DNA from: Mactra quadrangularis
Lineage: Eukaryota; Mollusca; Bivalvia; Venerida; Mactridae
DNA length: 64,000 bases
Assembly: GCA_025267735.1 (NCBI GenBank)
Contig: CM046311.1
Span: forward strand, 30,981,399-31,045,398
Reading direction: 5' to 3'
Shown here: piece by piece, positions 1 to 11,484 of the stretch
Position numbering within the stretch: position 1 is the first letter of the stretch
Layout of the letters: each line of letters starts with the position of its first letter
Notes under the pieces: generated by a model
Told to the model about the DNA's origin: nothing
The model's database searches: none
What the model saw: the letters and a program-made list of their open reading frames with translations, nothing else
Translations under genes and position numbers: made by a program

Positions 1-298
1 TCAATTGAACGGAGTTTCGTGCTTACTAGTTAAGTAACAAGTAAACATGCTATTCGCTTTAGCATACGGGATATATCGTCAAATTCCGCTTCGTAATTAA
101 TGTCGGTTATCCAACCATAAATAACGAATTTGATGATCAACTATTTATATTTATTACCAAACATGTATTTTCACATTTTTGTGATGTGGTCATTCGATGC
201 ATGACCAATAAAAAATTACACTTTTTGAAATTTATGTGAATTTATCTGTAAGATTAAGACGTATACATATATACCCTTTTAAATGCTACATTAATTTA

Positions 299-550
299 TA
301 GTCTGTTTTTCCTCAACTGTCAAAGCTCGAATTATTTCACAGTGAGTATATGCATTGTTTTTGTACTGGCGGCCTAATTTGTTATAAAACATTTCTTGAC
401 CAAACGTATCATATGGCAACAAAAAAGCTTTACTCAATTATAATACATATACTTTCAGAAACTCACGAGTGTATTGTGGCAATAATTTTAGCAAACGCGT
501 ATCTGTGAAATTATCCATGATTTGACAGTTAAGAAAAAACGAGAAAAAAG
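299..550. mobile_element. MITE family 1 (CTCAACTGTCAAA terminal repeats), diverged copy
   Basis: Left end GTTTTTCCTCAACTGTCAAA...TTATTTCACAGTGA; right end reads as its inverted complement (GAAATTATCC...TTGACAGTTAAGAAAAAAC). The same ends occur at 24446-24592 and 27974-28183. No coding capacity. Confidence 0.6.
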
Positions 551-973
551 AAAAATACTTGGGATTGTCCTATGCTTATAGCAAACTTAAGCTTATTTTA
601 ATTATTCTTCATCGCAGACGAATACATTAACCCGCGTATGCTTAATTAAAGGGATAGTTACATGTATTTTTGCATTTAAATTGTCCACTGAATGCATTAA
701 CACGCTGATGATACAGTATGTGTAATTTAAGTTCATCCAAAATGTCTTAGTATTCTTATGATCGATAAATGTAAGAGAAAGTTCTTTTGCATCGTTTCTG
801 TTTGTTATATATACATATAATACCTTGTTTATATATCCACCAAAATTGCCATGTTCGACAGCGATATTAGCGCTTTGATTATCGCCGGTCCTGACAACGC
901 CGGTTGCCTTTAGCCAATCAAAACGATGCATTTGAGGTCATATGATGAAACAATTATATCAGATAGTCACATT

Positions 974-1260
974 GCATAGGCGGATCTATCGAGTGGGGTT
1001 CAGGCGGTCCGAACCCACTTGGAATTTCCAAAATATACATGTCCTTGAGTGTATTTCTTGACTGTAAGTCATTTTTGAGGAGCGTTAAATAATTGTTCTC
1101 GGTGTGTAACATAGACTCAATAGTTATGTATAGTTTTTATTACAAATATGATGCATTATTCTGCAAACTGTGTATAACGTCGTTAGTGGTTCGAAAGTTT
1201 TAGCTTCCCCTAGAAAGAGTTCGGAACCCATAGAAAAAGTCATGGATCCACCCCTGCATT
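974..1260. mobile_element. GGCGGATC-ended element, copy 1
   Basis: Begins AGGCGGATCTAT and ends ATGGATCCACCCCT. The interior shares TGTATTTCTTGACTGTAAGTC, TAACATAGA and ATTCTGCAAAC with copies at 54731-55028 and 57655-57985. Non-coding; it splits the 3'-UTR remnant. Confidence 0.65.
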
Positions 1261-1574
1261 GCATACTTGTTTATTGACAATTATCTTTCAGTCATGTACA
1301 TTAACATGACAGGACGCCAGTAGACGTCTTGATAAAAATGCAAACGTTGAGATCTGTTCATAACTTAGTACAGCCTACTTCAGTTCAGCTATGTTTTAAC
1401 GGTACTTAGTAAAAGCTTATTTTATTAATCCTAATAATTATAACAGTGTTTGTTTTTTATGAATATTTATATTTTGTAATGTCTTACCATGCATTGTCAT
1501 GTATTAAGCACCGCATAGTGGAATGAAAATCGTATTAACCTGTACATGTACTCATACAATTTGTTTGAAATATA

Positions 1575-1790
1575 AACTTGGGTAACTTCTCCACTGTGCA
1601 CTTATATAAACTTATATGTATCTTTTTGTATTGTTTTATGTATGTATATGTATATATGTTGTCCTCATAGGCCTAAAGGTTTCAGGATATTTGAACAATA
1701 AAATTTTCTTGCACTATTTTTTTTCGTATACTTCATTAAGTTTACATGTTTATCTGATATACTCAGTACAAATTCTTCTGATATGAACAT
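1575..1790 (+). pseudogene. Duplicated 3'-UTR remnant of a zinc-finger unit
   Basis: It matches 5700-5890 downstream of the intact zinc-finger gene: ACTTCTCC, GTATTGTTTTATGT, ATGTTGTCCTCAT, then ATTTGAACAATAAA (poly(A) hexamer at 1697-1702) and GTTTATCTGATATACTCAG. A second short match is 550-600 with 5575-5640. No finger-coding sequence remains within the window, so the coding part is lost or lies upstream of base 1. Confidence 0.65.
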
Positions 1791-1799
1791 AGATTGACA

Positions 1800-2550
1800 G
1801 CAGATTACGGTATACTATCCTTACCATTGTTGTACATACACTCTTGCTAGGGTTGAGGTTCGAAGACTTGGACAGTCAATACATCAACCCTAATCTGTCG
1901 AGGGAAAAAGAATGTGGAATGAACAGAATGCGCGAGTGCACAGTGATGCATGAGTAACATGTTGCATTACAGTTTCTGCCGATATCTGACGTCCACCAGG
2001 TTACAATGTGACCCTCGCTGTTCCCGACACATTGTGTCTCCTTTTTCCCACAAGTGGTTAAAATCATACGTCGACCGAGTCGTTGTGGTACCTTTGGACG
2101 AAGTTATCTTCTGATGTCATACACACTTCCGGTTCCGATGAACTTAGCCATCAGTTTCACGAAAGAACCCATCTGAACATTCATAATCCTAGCTATATGG
2201 GAGTCAAACGTGAATAGTTCTATATCGACAGAACATTTGCGTGCCATAAGGCTCAATAAAACGTGTGATAAAAACATATCTTTATTACATAAAACAGAGT
2301 ATGTACCTGGCTCTAGAACATGCCACCCTGAACAAAGCGCACACCTCGACACCTTTCTTCGTAAGACATGCGTGCCCTATTATGTTTTTACATAGTACAT
2401 ACGACAGGCTGTACATTTGCCAAATAGAAAAAAACGCTTTGTACATGCACAAAAACTGGTTCTGTAGTCATTAGCCAGTGGGTACTAAACACGTCCGATT
2501 TCATTGTAAAACGCAATAGACTTTTAGCTAAATTATTCTGAACCTTGTAA
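1800..2550. other. Intergenic stretch, nothing recognised
   Basis: Several 60-82-codon open frames on both strands, none with a recognisable motif or splice context. I see no repeat copy elsewhere in the window. Confidence 0.4.
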
Positions 2551-2884
2551 CCTGTTCAATTACCCTGAACGTCCCAAAAAGTTCCGTAAGGATACATTCG
2601 GAACTCTTCGGCCATTTGCTGCGAATAATCTAATGCAATAAACAAATATATAATACGATCGTTTAAGCAATGAGTGATGTATTGTTTTTAGTGAATACAT
2701 TTTGGAATATCACCCATTGCCTTAACGGTCGTATTTTTGTTTATTAGATTATATTATTATATATTTTCTATTAATTTACATTAACATAGGCGGTTTCAAA
2801 ATAGCGTCTAAATATGTCCGAGTCCGAGGAGTTCCGAATGTATCGCTACAAGACGTTTTGGAACGTTTATGGTAATTGAACAGG
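2551..2884. mobile_element. Foldback MITE family 2, copy 1
   Basis: 334 bp with long inverted arms: CCTGTTCAATTACC at the left, GGTAATTGAACAGG at the right, and inner GATACATTCGGAACTC / GAGTTCCGAATGTATC. The centre is also partly palindromic (ATGAGTGATGTATTG...ATCACCCATTGCC). Confidence 0.8.
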
Positions 2885-3089
2885 CTACAGGTATGGACTA
2901 TTATGCAACTTGGATTATTTGTTAGAACATCATACGCAAATAAAATCGGTACCACAGTATTGTTAATATAGAGACATGAAGGTTATCCTTACTTAAAAGT
3001 GTACACGTCGTACGTTGATATGCAAAATGTTTAAGTTCCATATCTTTGTTTATGAAAATGAAGGAAATCGAACCCTAATTTTTATTACA

Positions 3090-3625
3090 TAATTAAAACA
3101 TTTTAAAACACTATTATCTATAATTACGTCAATTAAGCATTCATTATGAATATTTTATTCATTTCCTGACTGACACCAATTAGGATATAATTAGTATAAT
3201 TTTTATTTACATTAAATAGGGATAAATTTTAAAACACTATTATTTATAATTATGTCAATTGAGCATTAAATATGATTTTTTGTTCATTTCCTGACTGACA
3301 CTAATTAGGATATAATTAGTATAATTTTTATTACATTACATAGGGATAAAATCTATGCATTACTTTAAACTGACACTGATTACTTAAGTAATATTTTGTG
3401 AATTCTTTATTGATGTCATTCGACAATTATATTCGAACCAGCCCTGAAACCATACTTAGATTATAAATAGTAAGAATTATCAACAAATGAGTCACTGAGG
3501 AAATACATGTGTTCATGGATAACATAAAATATCGTTTGTTTTGAGTAAACAAGACGTAAATGGTCAAACTTACTGATATGGCAATCTAGAACATTAGTTT
3601 TTACTATAAAAAGTGATTTGTTTAA
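3090..3625 (+). repeat. Duplicated upstream module of the zinc-finger genes, copy A
   Basis: It matches 9095-9500: shared stretches include AATTATGTCAATTRA, CTGACTGACACYAATTAGG, GAACCAGCCC and AGTGATTTGTTT. Within copy A the first 110-120 bp is itself tandemly doubled (about 3105-3225 and 3230-3345). It sits upstream of the intact zinc-finger gene and could hold its promoter (inference). Confidence 0.7.
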
Positions 3626-3902
3626 TCAATTCAAATTACAAACGTAGTATAAAGATAAATAGATAATTAAGCAAAATGTTATAGGATTTAGTGATATCAA
3701 TTAGTTACGGAGAAACTTTTATTATACATAACAACGAAATCTTTGTGATTAATTTACATAATTATTTTGACACTTGATACTTCAAGCCAAAGGAAACTTT
3801 TGTGTAAAATATAGCAAAACGATAACTACATTAAGGATTTTAAGAACAGGCGTCTTTTGTGACAGTTGCATTAAAAGGTAGTTTCCTGAAAACCATTTGT
3901 AG

Positions 3903-5276
3903 ATGGAAGATAGAGAACCAACAAACAGAGACAAACCTTACATATGTGGAATATGTGAGTCGGAGTTTACACGGAAAGGTAGTTTAAAATTACACATGAG
4001 AATACATACAGGAGAGAAACCTTATAAATGTGATGTTTGTATGACAGGTTTTACCTACAAAAAGATTTTAAAAAGTCACATGAGAATACATACAGGAGAG
4101 AAGCCTTATAAATGTGATGTCTGTATGTCAGGGTTTTCCGAAAGAGGAACTTTAAAAAATCACATGAGAATACATACAGGAGAGAAACCGTATAAATGTG
4201 ATGTCTGTTTGTCTGACTTTACAAGGAAACAATATTTAAAGATTCACATGAGAATACACACTGGAGAGAAGCCTTATAAGTGTGACGTTTGTATATCTAG
4301 GTTTACCAATAAAGGAGATTTAAGGCGTCACATGAGAATACACACAGGAGCGAAACCTTATAAGTGTGATGTTTGTATGTCTGAATTTGCACAGAAGTCA
4401 ACTTTAAGGCGTCACATGAGAATACACACAGGAGCGAAACCTTATAAGTGTGATGTTTGTATGTCTGAATTTGCACAGAAGTCAACTTTAAGGCGTCACA
4501 TGAGAATACACACAGGGGCGAAACCGTTTAAATGTGATGTTTGTATGTCTAAGTTTTCAGAAAAAGGATCCTTAAGAAGTCACATGAGAATACATACAGA
4601 TGAGAATCCTTATAAGTGTGATGTTTGTATGTCAGTGTTTTCCGGAAGAGAAACTTTAAAAAACCACTTGAGAATACATACAGGAGAGAAACCGTATAAA
4701 TGTGATGCCTGTTTGTCTGAATTTACAAGGAAACAATATTTAAAGATTCACATGAGAATACACACTGGAGAGAAGCCTTATAAGTGTGACGCTTGTATAT
4801 CAAGGTTTACCAATAAAGGAGATTTAAATAGACACATGAGAATACACACAGGAGCAAAACCTTATAAGTGTGATGTTTGTATGTCAGAATTTGCACGGAA
4901 GTCAAATTTAAGGCGTCACATGAGAATACACACAGGAGCGAAACCGTTTAAATGTGATGTTTGTATGTCTAAGTTTTCAGAAAAAGGATCTTTAAGAAGT
5001 CACATGAGAATACATACAGGAGAGAATCCTTATAAGTGTGATGTTTGTATGTCTGAATTTGCACGGAAGTCAAATTTAAGTTGTCACATGAGAATACATA
5101 CAGGAGAGAAACCTTATAAATGTGATGTTTGTGCGTCTGAATTTTCTCACAAAGTGTCTTTACGCCGTCACATGAGAATACATACAGGAGAGGAACCTTA
5201 TGAATGCGATGTTTGTATGTCTGCATTTTCTCACAAAGTGTCTTTACGTCGTCACATGAGAATACACACATCATAA
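3903..5276 (+). CDS. C2H2 zinc-finger protein, 16 tandem fingers
   Basis: 457 residues. After an 11-residue leader ([11 protein letters not shown]) come 16 fingers of exactly 28 residues each, joined by TGEKP-type linkers (some TGAKP, TDENP, TGENP) and ending at HTS. Every finger keeps C-x2-C-x12-H-x3-H. Fingers 6 and 7 (4356-4439, 4440-4523) are identical in protein and differ by one base. Fingers 9-13 repeat the order of fingers 3, 4, 5, 6/7 and 8, so a block was duplicated. Family role: nuclear sequence-specific DNA binding; the target is unknown. No KRAB, BTB or SCAN domain is present. The single coding exon may follow a 5' UTR intron, since CCATTTGTAG directly precedes the ATG. A poly(A) signal AATAAA lies at 5811-5816. 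The start matches the paralogue at 10801. Confidence 0.93.
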   Translation: MEDREPTNRDKPYICGICESEFTRKGSLKLHMRIHTGEKPYKCDVCMTGFTYKKILKSHMRIHTGEKPYKCDVCMSGFSERGTLKNHMRIHTGEKPYKCDVCLSDFTRKQYLKIHMRIHTGEKPYKCDVCISRFTNKGDLRRHMRIHTGAKPYKCDVCMSEFAQKSTLRRHMRIHTGAKPYKCDVCMSEFAQKSTLRRHMRIHTGAKPFKCDVCMSKFSEKGSLRSHMRIHTDENPYKCDVCMSVFSGRETLKNHLRIHTGEKPYKCDACLSEFTRKQYLKIHMRIHTGEKPYKCDACISRFTNKGDLNRHMRIHTGAKPYKCDVCMSEFARKSNLRRHMRIHTGAKPFKCDVCMSKFSEKGSLRSHMRIHTGENPYKCDVCMSEFARKSNLSCHMRIHTGEKPYKCDVCASEFSHKVSLRRHMRIHTGEEPYECDVCMSAFSHKVSLRRHMRIHTS

Positions 5277-5989
5277 AAATACCGTATAAATGTGATGTTT
5301 CAGTCCACCTACAGCTATCATACAACAAGGAATTGTTACAAATGTAATGCTAGTGTGTCTGTGTGTACAAGAAGTGGTCTACATGTGAAAGGAAATCAGG
5401 TGAAATAAACATTCTTGAGATAAGACTGTGCAATATCCAAATAATTTAAAATACATGTAGCTAAAATTCACAGATTGTCATTTTTCTGGTTTTATCGCCG
5501 TAACAACTCATTTTGTAGGCATTAGTTTCTCACGGCTATATACATTATAAGTGTATAGCAACTGTATATGTAAATGTTTTTTACTCGGGATTCTCCTGTG
5601 TTTATAGCGAACTGTAACTTAGAATCTATCTTTATTTTAATTAAAGGCGGGCGAATGTACATTTAAAACAGAGTACATCGTGCTACAGTTTACATATAAC
5701 TTCTCCGCCATTTATTTGTACACTTGTATGTTTTTCTATGTATTGTTTTATGTGTGTATAATGTATATATGTTGTCCTCATGGGACTAAAGGCTTGCGGG
5801 ATATTTGAACAATAAAGTTTTCTTACAATAGTTTTGTCATATAATTCATTAAATATACATGTTTATCTGATATACTCAGCTACACAGCACGAATACAATT
5901 TCTATTAACTTGAGTTAGCCAGTACCAAGGACAATCAAAGAAGATACAACAGCAGTGTGGAATAGTGTCTAAACAAAGAATCAAAGTTT

Positions 5990-6300
5990 TGTACCACAGG
6001 AAGACTAACGTACACAAGCCGCGGCCATGGCGTAGTGGTTAGCATGTTTGACTTCGAATCCGGAGATCGCCGGTCGCGGCAGGTCATACCCTATACATGA
6101 GTTGTCGGCCTCTTGGTAGGGTAAGTAAGTACTGGTGATAGAAAAAGTGTCCAGGAAACCTATAGTAGGAAGAGGTGGCCGACGTGAATATGACTTATAT
6201 ATGTGTTGAATGTGACGTTTTTTTGTTTGTATGGGTTTTACGGCGCACCAACACAGAAAGGTCATATCGCGCATTGAATGTGACGTAAAAGAAACCACAA
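5990..6300 (+). mobile_element. tRNA-headed SINE, family D
   Basis: tRNA-like head GCCATGGCGTAGTGGTTAGC with a B-box-like GGTCGCGGCAGGTCATAC, then a body and a tail GGGTTTTACGGCGCACCAAC shared with fragments at 39985-40078 and 53455-53550. Confidence 0.7.
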
Positions 6301-6697
6301 AAAAAACTAACGTGCACATTGAAACCTTACAAATCAATATTAATGGCTCTTCCTCACATTAGATTCAAGTACGAATCCAACAGGGCAAGGAATGCGGTCG
6401 AAGTGTTTATTCTAACTTGCATTACTGGCAAATATTATAAAGATTTTATTTTCCTCTTCTTGTCATACAAAATCTTGAAGTACTGTTGTCACCTTCGCAT
6501 TCAAATTCTGTAGGTTCATTAGTGTTATTAAGTATGGTACAATACTTTCAAACAACAAAGAAATACTATGAATGACCATACTCATTATTAGTCATGATTA
6601 TTACATTAAACAGCTTCAGACACTAATCAATATATTAATTAGTTTATTGCTCTTACTTCACATCTTTTTCAACATGGAATGTAAAGTCGTGTCAGAT

Positions 6698-6895
6698 GAT
6701 GGAACTACTTTTATCGTCTATAAATTGACGGCGTAGTAAATCGGAGGCACGTGTGGTGTCGGTCCTGTGAAGAAGTGCTTCCGGGTCGTTGTCTGGTGAT
6801 GGAACTACTTTTATCGTCTATAAATACGGCGTAGTAAATCGGAGGCAGGTGTGGTGTCGGTCCTGTGATTAAGTGCTTCCGGGTCGTTGTACACT
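6698..6895 (+). repeat. 100-bp tandem duplication
   Basis: Two nearly identical units, each starting GATGGAACTACTTTTATCG and ending GCTTCCGGGTCGTTGT, offset by 100 bp. The homologous site at 15430 has a single copy, so this duplication came after the segmental duplication. Confidence 0.8.
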
Positions 6896-7339
6896 GCGAA
6901 AGTAGTTCTGATAATTTAGTTTGACTGCATTATGGTGGCTGTGACTCTGTCAGCATGTGTCAAAATGATGTATTTTTCACCCAAATTAGTTTTTTCTATC
7001 CCTGTAGTACATTATTCTGACCATTTTGTGTATTCTTGTTAGGACTACTTCTTGCAGTGGAAGATTTAGAATTTAGTGTACTGCGGCCATTTTGATCTTT
7101 GAGAATGGGAATTCACAACTATACATGTGCACAATGTGAAATGGTGAAAAATTGAAACTTTCATCACCCACATTTCTTGGTTTTATTTTGCAGGTCTAGT
7201 GTGGAGGATTCACAGGATATCAATCATTATTGTTCAATCTAGTTGTGAATGTCAGCAGAAACACTGAAAGTTGGCCAATTTATATGTAATCATATACCGG
7301 AAAGTTCAGAGGACCGACACCGTGTATCCCTCAGCAGGT

Positions 7340-7622
7340 AAACCTGTAGCGTGTTTAATTACACTAAACGTTACAGAACGTTACATAACGATACATTTCG
7401 CTGCAAATAATCTAATCTAATACAAAAATATGCGATCGTTAAGGTGATGAGTGATGTTTCAAAATTTACAGACTATAAACGAAACATCGCTCAATGGCTA
7501 AACGATCATATATGTGTTTACTTCAACATCGGTAGTTTCAAAATAGCGTCTAAATATGTCCGAGATCAATCGAAACGAATGGCCAAGGAGTTCCGAATGT
7601 ATCGTAACGTTCGCAGTAACTG
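7340..7622. mobile_element. Foldback MITE family 2, copy 2
   Basis: Same family as 2551-2884 and 10222-10545: GATACATTTCG near the left, GGAGTTCCGAATGTATCG near the right, GAAACATCGCTCAATGGC in the centre. It interrupts the duplicated module at 6305-7790. Confidence 0.8.
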
Positions 7623-7789
7623 AACGCAGGACCGGTCTGGTATTATTGTCGATAGTTTTCAAATTGTGGGATAACTTGAGCCTATCTGCGAAATCGCCGA
7701 AAGTTTAAAGAGGACAAAGATGGTTCATGTATTAATCAAATATACTTCGTCATATTTCTGTAAGAACAACGGTTAACAATAAAGTAAAA

Positions 7790-8690
7790 CAACGAGTTTT
7801 CAATTCATAGAAATTACGATGTTGATTACCAATTAGTAAATAACAATACTCTTTTAGGTGTTTAATGCAAAATTAAACATTATGTTAACTTTTCATTAAA
7901 AATGTAATTCTTCAATTAAAAGTATATTAAAATATATTTAACTTGTAGAGCGCTAATATAGCCTAATATAAAAAAGAAAAATAATCTTTCTATTAAATGC
8001 ATTTATGTACATTTATTTTTATATACTATATTACACCGTGTCATCACTATTTATCTGTTTTTTTTTTGTAAGCACTTGACCTAGCTAACATGGACTTTGT
8101 CTGTAACCACAACTCACCTACCCTTCCATAAGGAACAGAACAGAACAGAACTTCAATGAGGACAGAAACTTCGCCATAAAACGTTTTAAGTAATATTGAC
8201 ATTATTGTCAATTATTAAAGAATTGTATCATTGGACGTTACCTGACCCTATGATGTTGCATAATATATCATACTGTTTTAATATTCCTTTATCGTTTAAG
8301 GTTTTACGATATTCCTATTTTGTCTTGGGTTGACTAAAAATTCAAAACTCTAAGTTATAGAAATATTACTAAATAAAAAACAATATAGATATACGGTAAC
8401 CTAAACCTATTACCAATCTAATAAAGTTTACCACAATGGAAATAAGGGATTTTCTCTTTTTTTTGTGTGTCATCCCCAGTATTGATGTGCATGGCATATG
8501 GCATAATACACTCAGTGTATTCTACTCACTATTTGTATGCTATGTGTCATGTCATTGATACCGAAATAAAATTATTAAATTATTGTTACATTGTATTATA
8601 TGACATGAAATTGGTCCAGACTTCAAATGCACGTCGTGATAAACACAGTGTATAAATTTCAATTTTTTGTAAATAGATTAAACGGAAGTT
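7790..8690. other. AT-rich intergenic stretch
   Basis: Poly(A/T) runs, a short SINE-A-like fragment (about 8085-8140, TCACCTACCCTTCCA) followed by GAACAGAACAGAACAGAAC, and no credible gene. Confidence 0.4.
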
Positions 8691-8765
8691 GACCCCTTAA
8701 TTTTGTTACATCATAAACACCTATCCAAAGAATGTTATATTTAATATTAATATTACTGACATTTA

Positions 8766-9010
8766 TTAGGGTATGATTAGGCCATCATTAAAGAATGTTT
8801 GTTTGCAGCAATCCGAGCCAAAATTTTCGAGGTAGGACGGCAGGTCGATAAATTTTTTTGTGAGAACAGTACAATTCAAAAGAAATGCAATGCGTAATTT
8901 TCGACGACGATTTTTTTCTCTAGACCATATAACATTATTTGAGTCGCGGCAAATTTCGTGAGTCGGGGCAAATTTCTGCAAAAAAACTTTTTAAGGATGG
9001 CCTTAGTATA
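8766..9010. mobile_element. Possible MITE with weak inverted ends
   Basis: Left GGGTATGATTAGGCCATC, right GGATGGCCTTAGTATA; inner A/T-rich ends are also roughly complementary. It separates two short copies of a flank (8690-8760 and 9050-9110). Single copy in the window. Confidence 0.4.
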
Positions 9011-9054
9011 TCTTTTATAAATATAATGATAAAATCTATATATTATAAAAGGGA

Positions 9055-9512
9055 AGTGGGTCCATATTTTTTGTTACATCATTAACACCTTTCCAAAGAA
9101 CACTATCATTACTCATAATTATGTCAATTAAATATTCATTATGAATAGTTTGTTTATTTCCTGTCTGACACTAATTAGGTTATAATTAGTTTAATTTTTA
9201 TTACATAAATTAATGATAAAATCTATACATGACTTAAAAACTGACATTGATAACTAAATTAGTATTTTTGTAATAAATCTTTAATTGCTATCATTGGACT
9301 ATTATATCTGAACCAGCCCCTAAATTATATTTAGCTTATAAATATAAAGAATTATTAACATAAGAGTCATTGAGGATATGTATGGCTAATATAAAAGATA
9401 TAAAAGTAGTAAGTAAAAAACTTATAACTCGACATTCATTGTCAAACTTAATGATATAGAACTCTAGGACTGTATATTTTCCTACAATTAGTGATTTGTT
9501 TAAATTATAACT
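9055..9512 (+). repeat. Duplicated upstream module of the zinc-finger genes, copy B
   Basis: Paralogous to 3090-3625, including the segment from GAACCAGCCCC to AGTGATTTGTTT. Homology stops near 9512, where a hairpin-bearing insertion begins. It lies upstream of the second zinc-finger gene. Confidence 0.65.
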
Positions 9513-10200
9513 AGATGGGAGCCCGTGCAAGCACGGGCTTTAGCAAACTCCTCACAGTGCTTAAGTCACGCTTTGCTGCTTAATTATTGATTTGATAAAG
9601 GGAGATAACCGCTGTGGGGAGTTTGGTTCGACGTGTCTATTTTTAGTTTTATCTATTTTTAGACACAAAAAAACCCCATTTTTTTGTTGATTTTTGACAT
9701 TGCTTGCAAATATCAAGAGGCTTTGTCAAAAAAGAATTGTCAACTTGATATGTCGGTACATATGTGCTCCAGCGACAAACAAAAGAGTTATTCAAAGCTG
9801 CGCAGTTTCTACCACAAAACAGGAAACTCGCAAATTTAATAGTATAGATTGGTAATCGTGAAGCAATGTAACGTAAGTGAATTTTGAAATATAGTTGAAT
9901 ATAATTGAGCTTAGTTATAATTTCTGCAGGTCGTATTTTATTTTAGGTCATGCGTGTTTTTTGTACTTTAAACAATGGACTTTCCAACTAAATAGGTGAA
10001 TAAGCTGATGCATGGACACCATTTTACTGTTTTGAACATACCATTTTGGTATTTACTTTTTATTCCAAATAGTGCTTATGAACATTGTAAATTTTATGTA
10101 AAGATGTGTTCATAAAATAAGTGTAAACTAACTAATCTATAAAATTGTAAAAACGATTCATCCCTAAATATTAGTGTGTAATGTAACTGGCTATGTTTAC
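9513..10200 (-). mobile_element. Possible Helitron-like insertion
   Basis: On the - strand the end reads AGCCCGTGCTTGCACGGGCT, then CCCATCTAG, followed by T: a perfect stem-loop about 6 nt before CTAG, as at Helitron 3' ends. The adjoining 9928-10185 recurs at 26588-26815. The other end was not located. Confidence 0.35.
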
Positions 10201-10221
10201 GTACGCAATATTTACGTGGAC

Positions 10222-10545
10222 GACCTGTAGCGTGTTTAATTACACTAAACGTTACATAATGTTACATAACGATACATTCGGAACTCCTCAGCCATTCGCT
10301 GCGAACAAACTATTCTAACACACAAATATGCGATCGTTCATGTAATGAGTGATGTTTCAAAATTTACGGACTAAAAACGAAACATCACTCAATGCCAAAA
10401 CGATCATATAATTGTTTACTTCAACACCGGTAGTTTCAAAATAGCGTCTAAATAAATGTCCGAGATCATTCGCAGCGAATGGCCGAGGAGTTCCGAATGT
10501 AAAGTTACGGAACGTTTTGTAACGTTCGCGGTAACTGAACGCCTT
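10222..10545. mobile_element. Foldback MITE family 2, copy 3
   Basis: Best-preserved copy: AACGTTACATAACGATACAT at the left, GTTCGCGGTAACTGAACGCC at the right. It lies about 250 bp upstream of the second zinc-finger CDS. Confidence 0.8.
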
Positions 10546-10800
10546 ACTGTACTATAAATCACAACTTATTCTTTGTGATTGAATTAACTTGAACTATGTT
10601 AAGACTGGTTAGTTTGAGCTATAGAAATCTTTTTATAATAATGCTTAATATTAACTTTAATTTTGAGGTTTGAGATATTAAGTGACAGAATTTTATTTTC
10701 ACAGTTTACGAACAACAGTGTTGAGAAGCTTCACTAAAACATATGTTCAGCATTTTTCTGACTTTGCTTTGACAAAGAGCTTCAAGAAAATTGTTTGAAG

Positions 10801-11358
10801 ATGGAAGGTGGAAAAATAAAAAGAGAGAAGCCCTTCATATGTGGAATTTGTATGTCCGAGTTTACACAGAAAATTGGTTTAATTCGTCACATGAGAATTC
10901 ATACAGGAGAGAGGCCCTTTAAATGTGATGTTTGTATGTCTGATTTTACCACAATTGGACATTTAAAAAGTCACATGAGAATACATACAGGTGGGAGTCA
11001 CATGAGAAAACACACGGAAGAGAAGCTATATAAATGTGATGTTTGTATGTCTATGTTCACAGGAAAGGGATCATTAAGTTGTCACATGAGAATACATACA
11101 GGCGAGAAGCCTTATAAATGTGATTTTTGTTCTTCTGAGTTTTGCACTAAGGGTAATTTAAGTGTTCACATGAGAATACATACAGGAGAGAAACCTTTTA
11201 AATGTGGAGTTTGTGCGTCTGAGTTTACTCACAAAGGAAATTTGAATAAACACTTACGAGTACATTCAGGAGAGAAGCCTTACGAATGTGATGTTTGTAA
11301 GTCTAAGTTTACGCAAATAGGAAATTTAAAAAGTCACATGAAAATACACAGAATATAA
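10801..11358 (+). CDS. C2H2 zinc-finger protein, six complete fingers plus one collapsed finger
   Basis: 185 residues from ATG at 10801. That start aligns with the paralogue's MED-type start; the frame can be opened two codons upstream only with a TTG. Complete fingers lie at residues 11-38, 39-65, 76-103, 104-131, 132-159 and 160-185. Between fingers 2 and 3 lies SHMRKHTEEK, the tail of a finger whose Cys-containing half has been lost (in-frame deletion). Linkers are TGEKP/TGERP, and one reads SGEKP. Same subfamily as 3903-5276 (CDVCMSEF and [10 protein letters not shown] recur). Likely nuclear DNA binding; target unknown. The reading frame is intact, so it may still be expressed. Confidence 0.88.
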   Translation: MEGGKIKREKPFICGICMSEFTQKIGLIRHMRIHTGERPFKCDVCMSDFTTIGHLKSHMRIHTGGSHMRKHTEEKLYKCDVCMSMFTGKGSLSCHMRIHTGEKPYKCDFCSSEFCTKGNLSVHMRIHTGEKPFKCGVCASEFTHKGNLNKHLRVHSGEKPYECDVCKSKFTQIGNLKSHMKIHRI

Positions 11359-11484
11359 ATACATGTACTTAATCAGGCGCGTAGGAAGGATATAAATATT
11401 GGGGCCGCATACCAAGATCAAGCTTAAAATTTACCCTGTTCATTCGGTGAGCCTAGTTTCTTTATAAATTCGGGTGCATGGTAC

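Larger units (their letters stand above)
6305..7790 (+). repeat. Duplicated downstream module, copy A (interrupted)
   Basis: Pieces match 15215-15660 in the same order: the ATTAGATTCAAGTA stretch, ACTGGCAAATA, the ACTTTTATCGTCTA region, and the segment after 7625 with GCGAAATCGCCGAAAGT and TATAAATCAA-like sequence. A foldback MITE (7340-7622) and other DNA split this copy. Confidence 0.65.

Noticed and set aside
602..931. 109-codon - strand open frame
   Set aside because: No recognisable domain. Part of it (about 830-890) resembles 30665-30730 in non-coding DNA (CCACCAAA, GCGCTTTGATT), so it looks like repeat sequence.
1876..2352. Two - strand open frames of 63 and 82 codons
   Set aside because: Several cysteines and a protein-like look, but no motif, no clear splice sites linking them and no second copy.
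4303..5328. Antisense frames under the 16-finger gene
   Set aside because: Shadows of the repetitive finger coding sequence.
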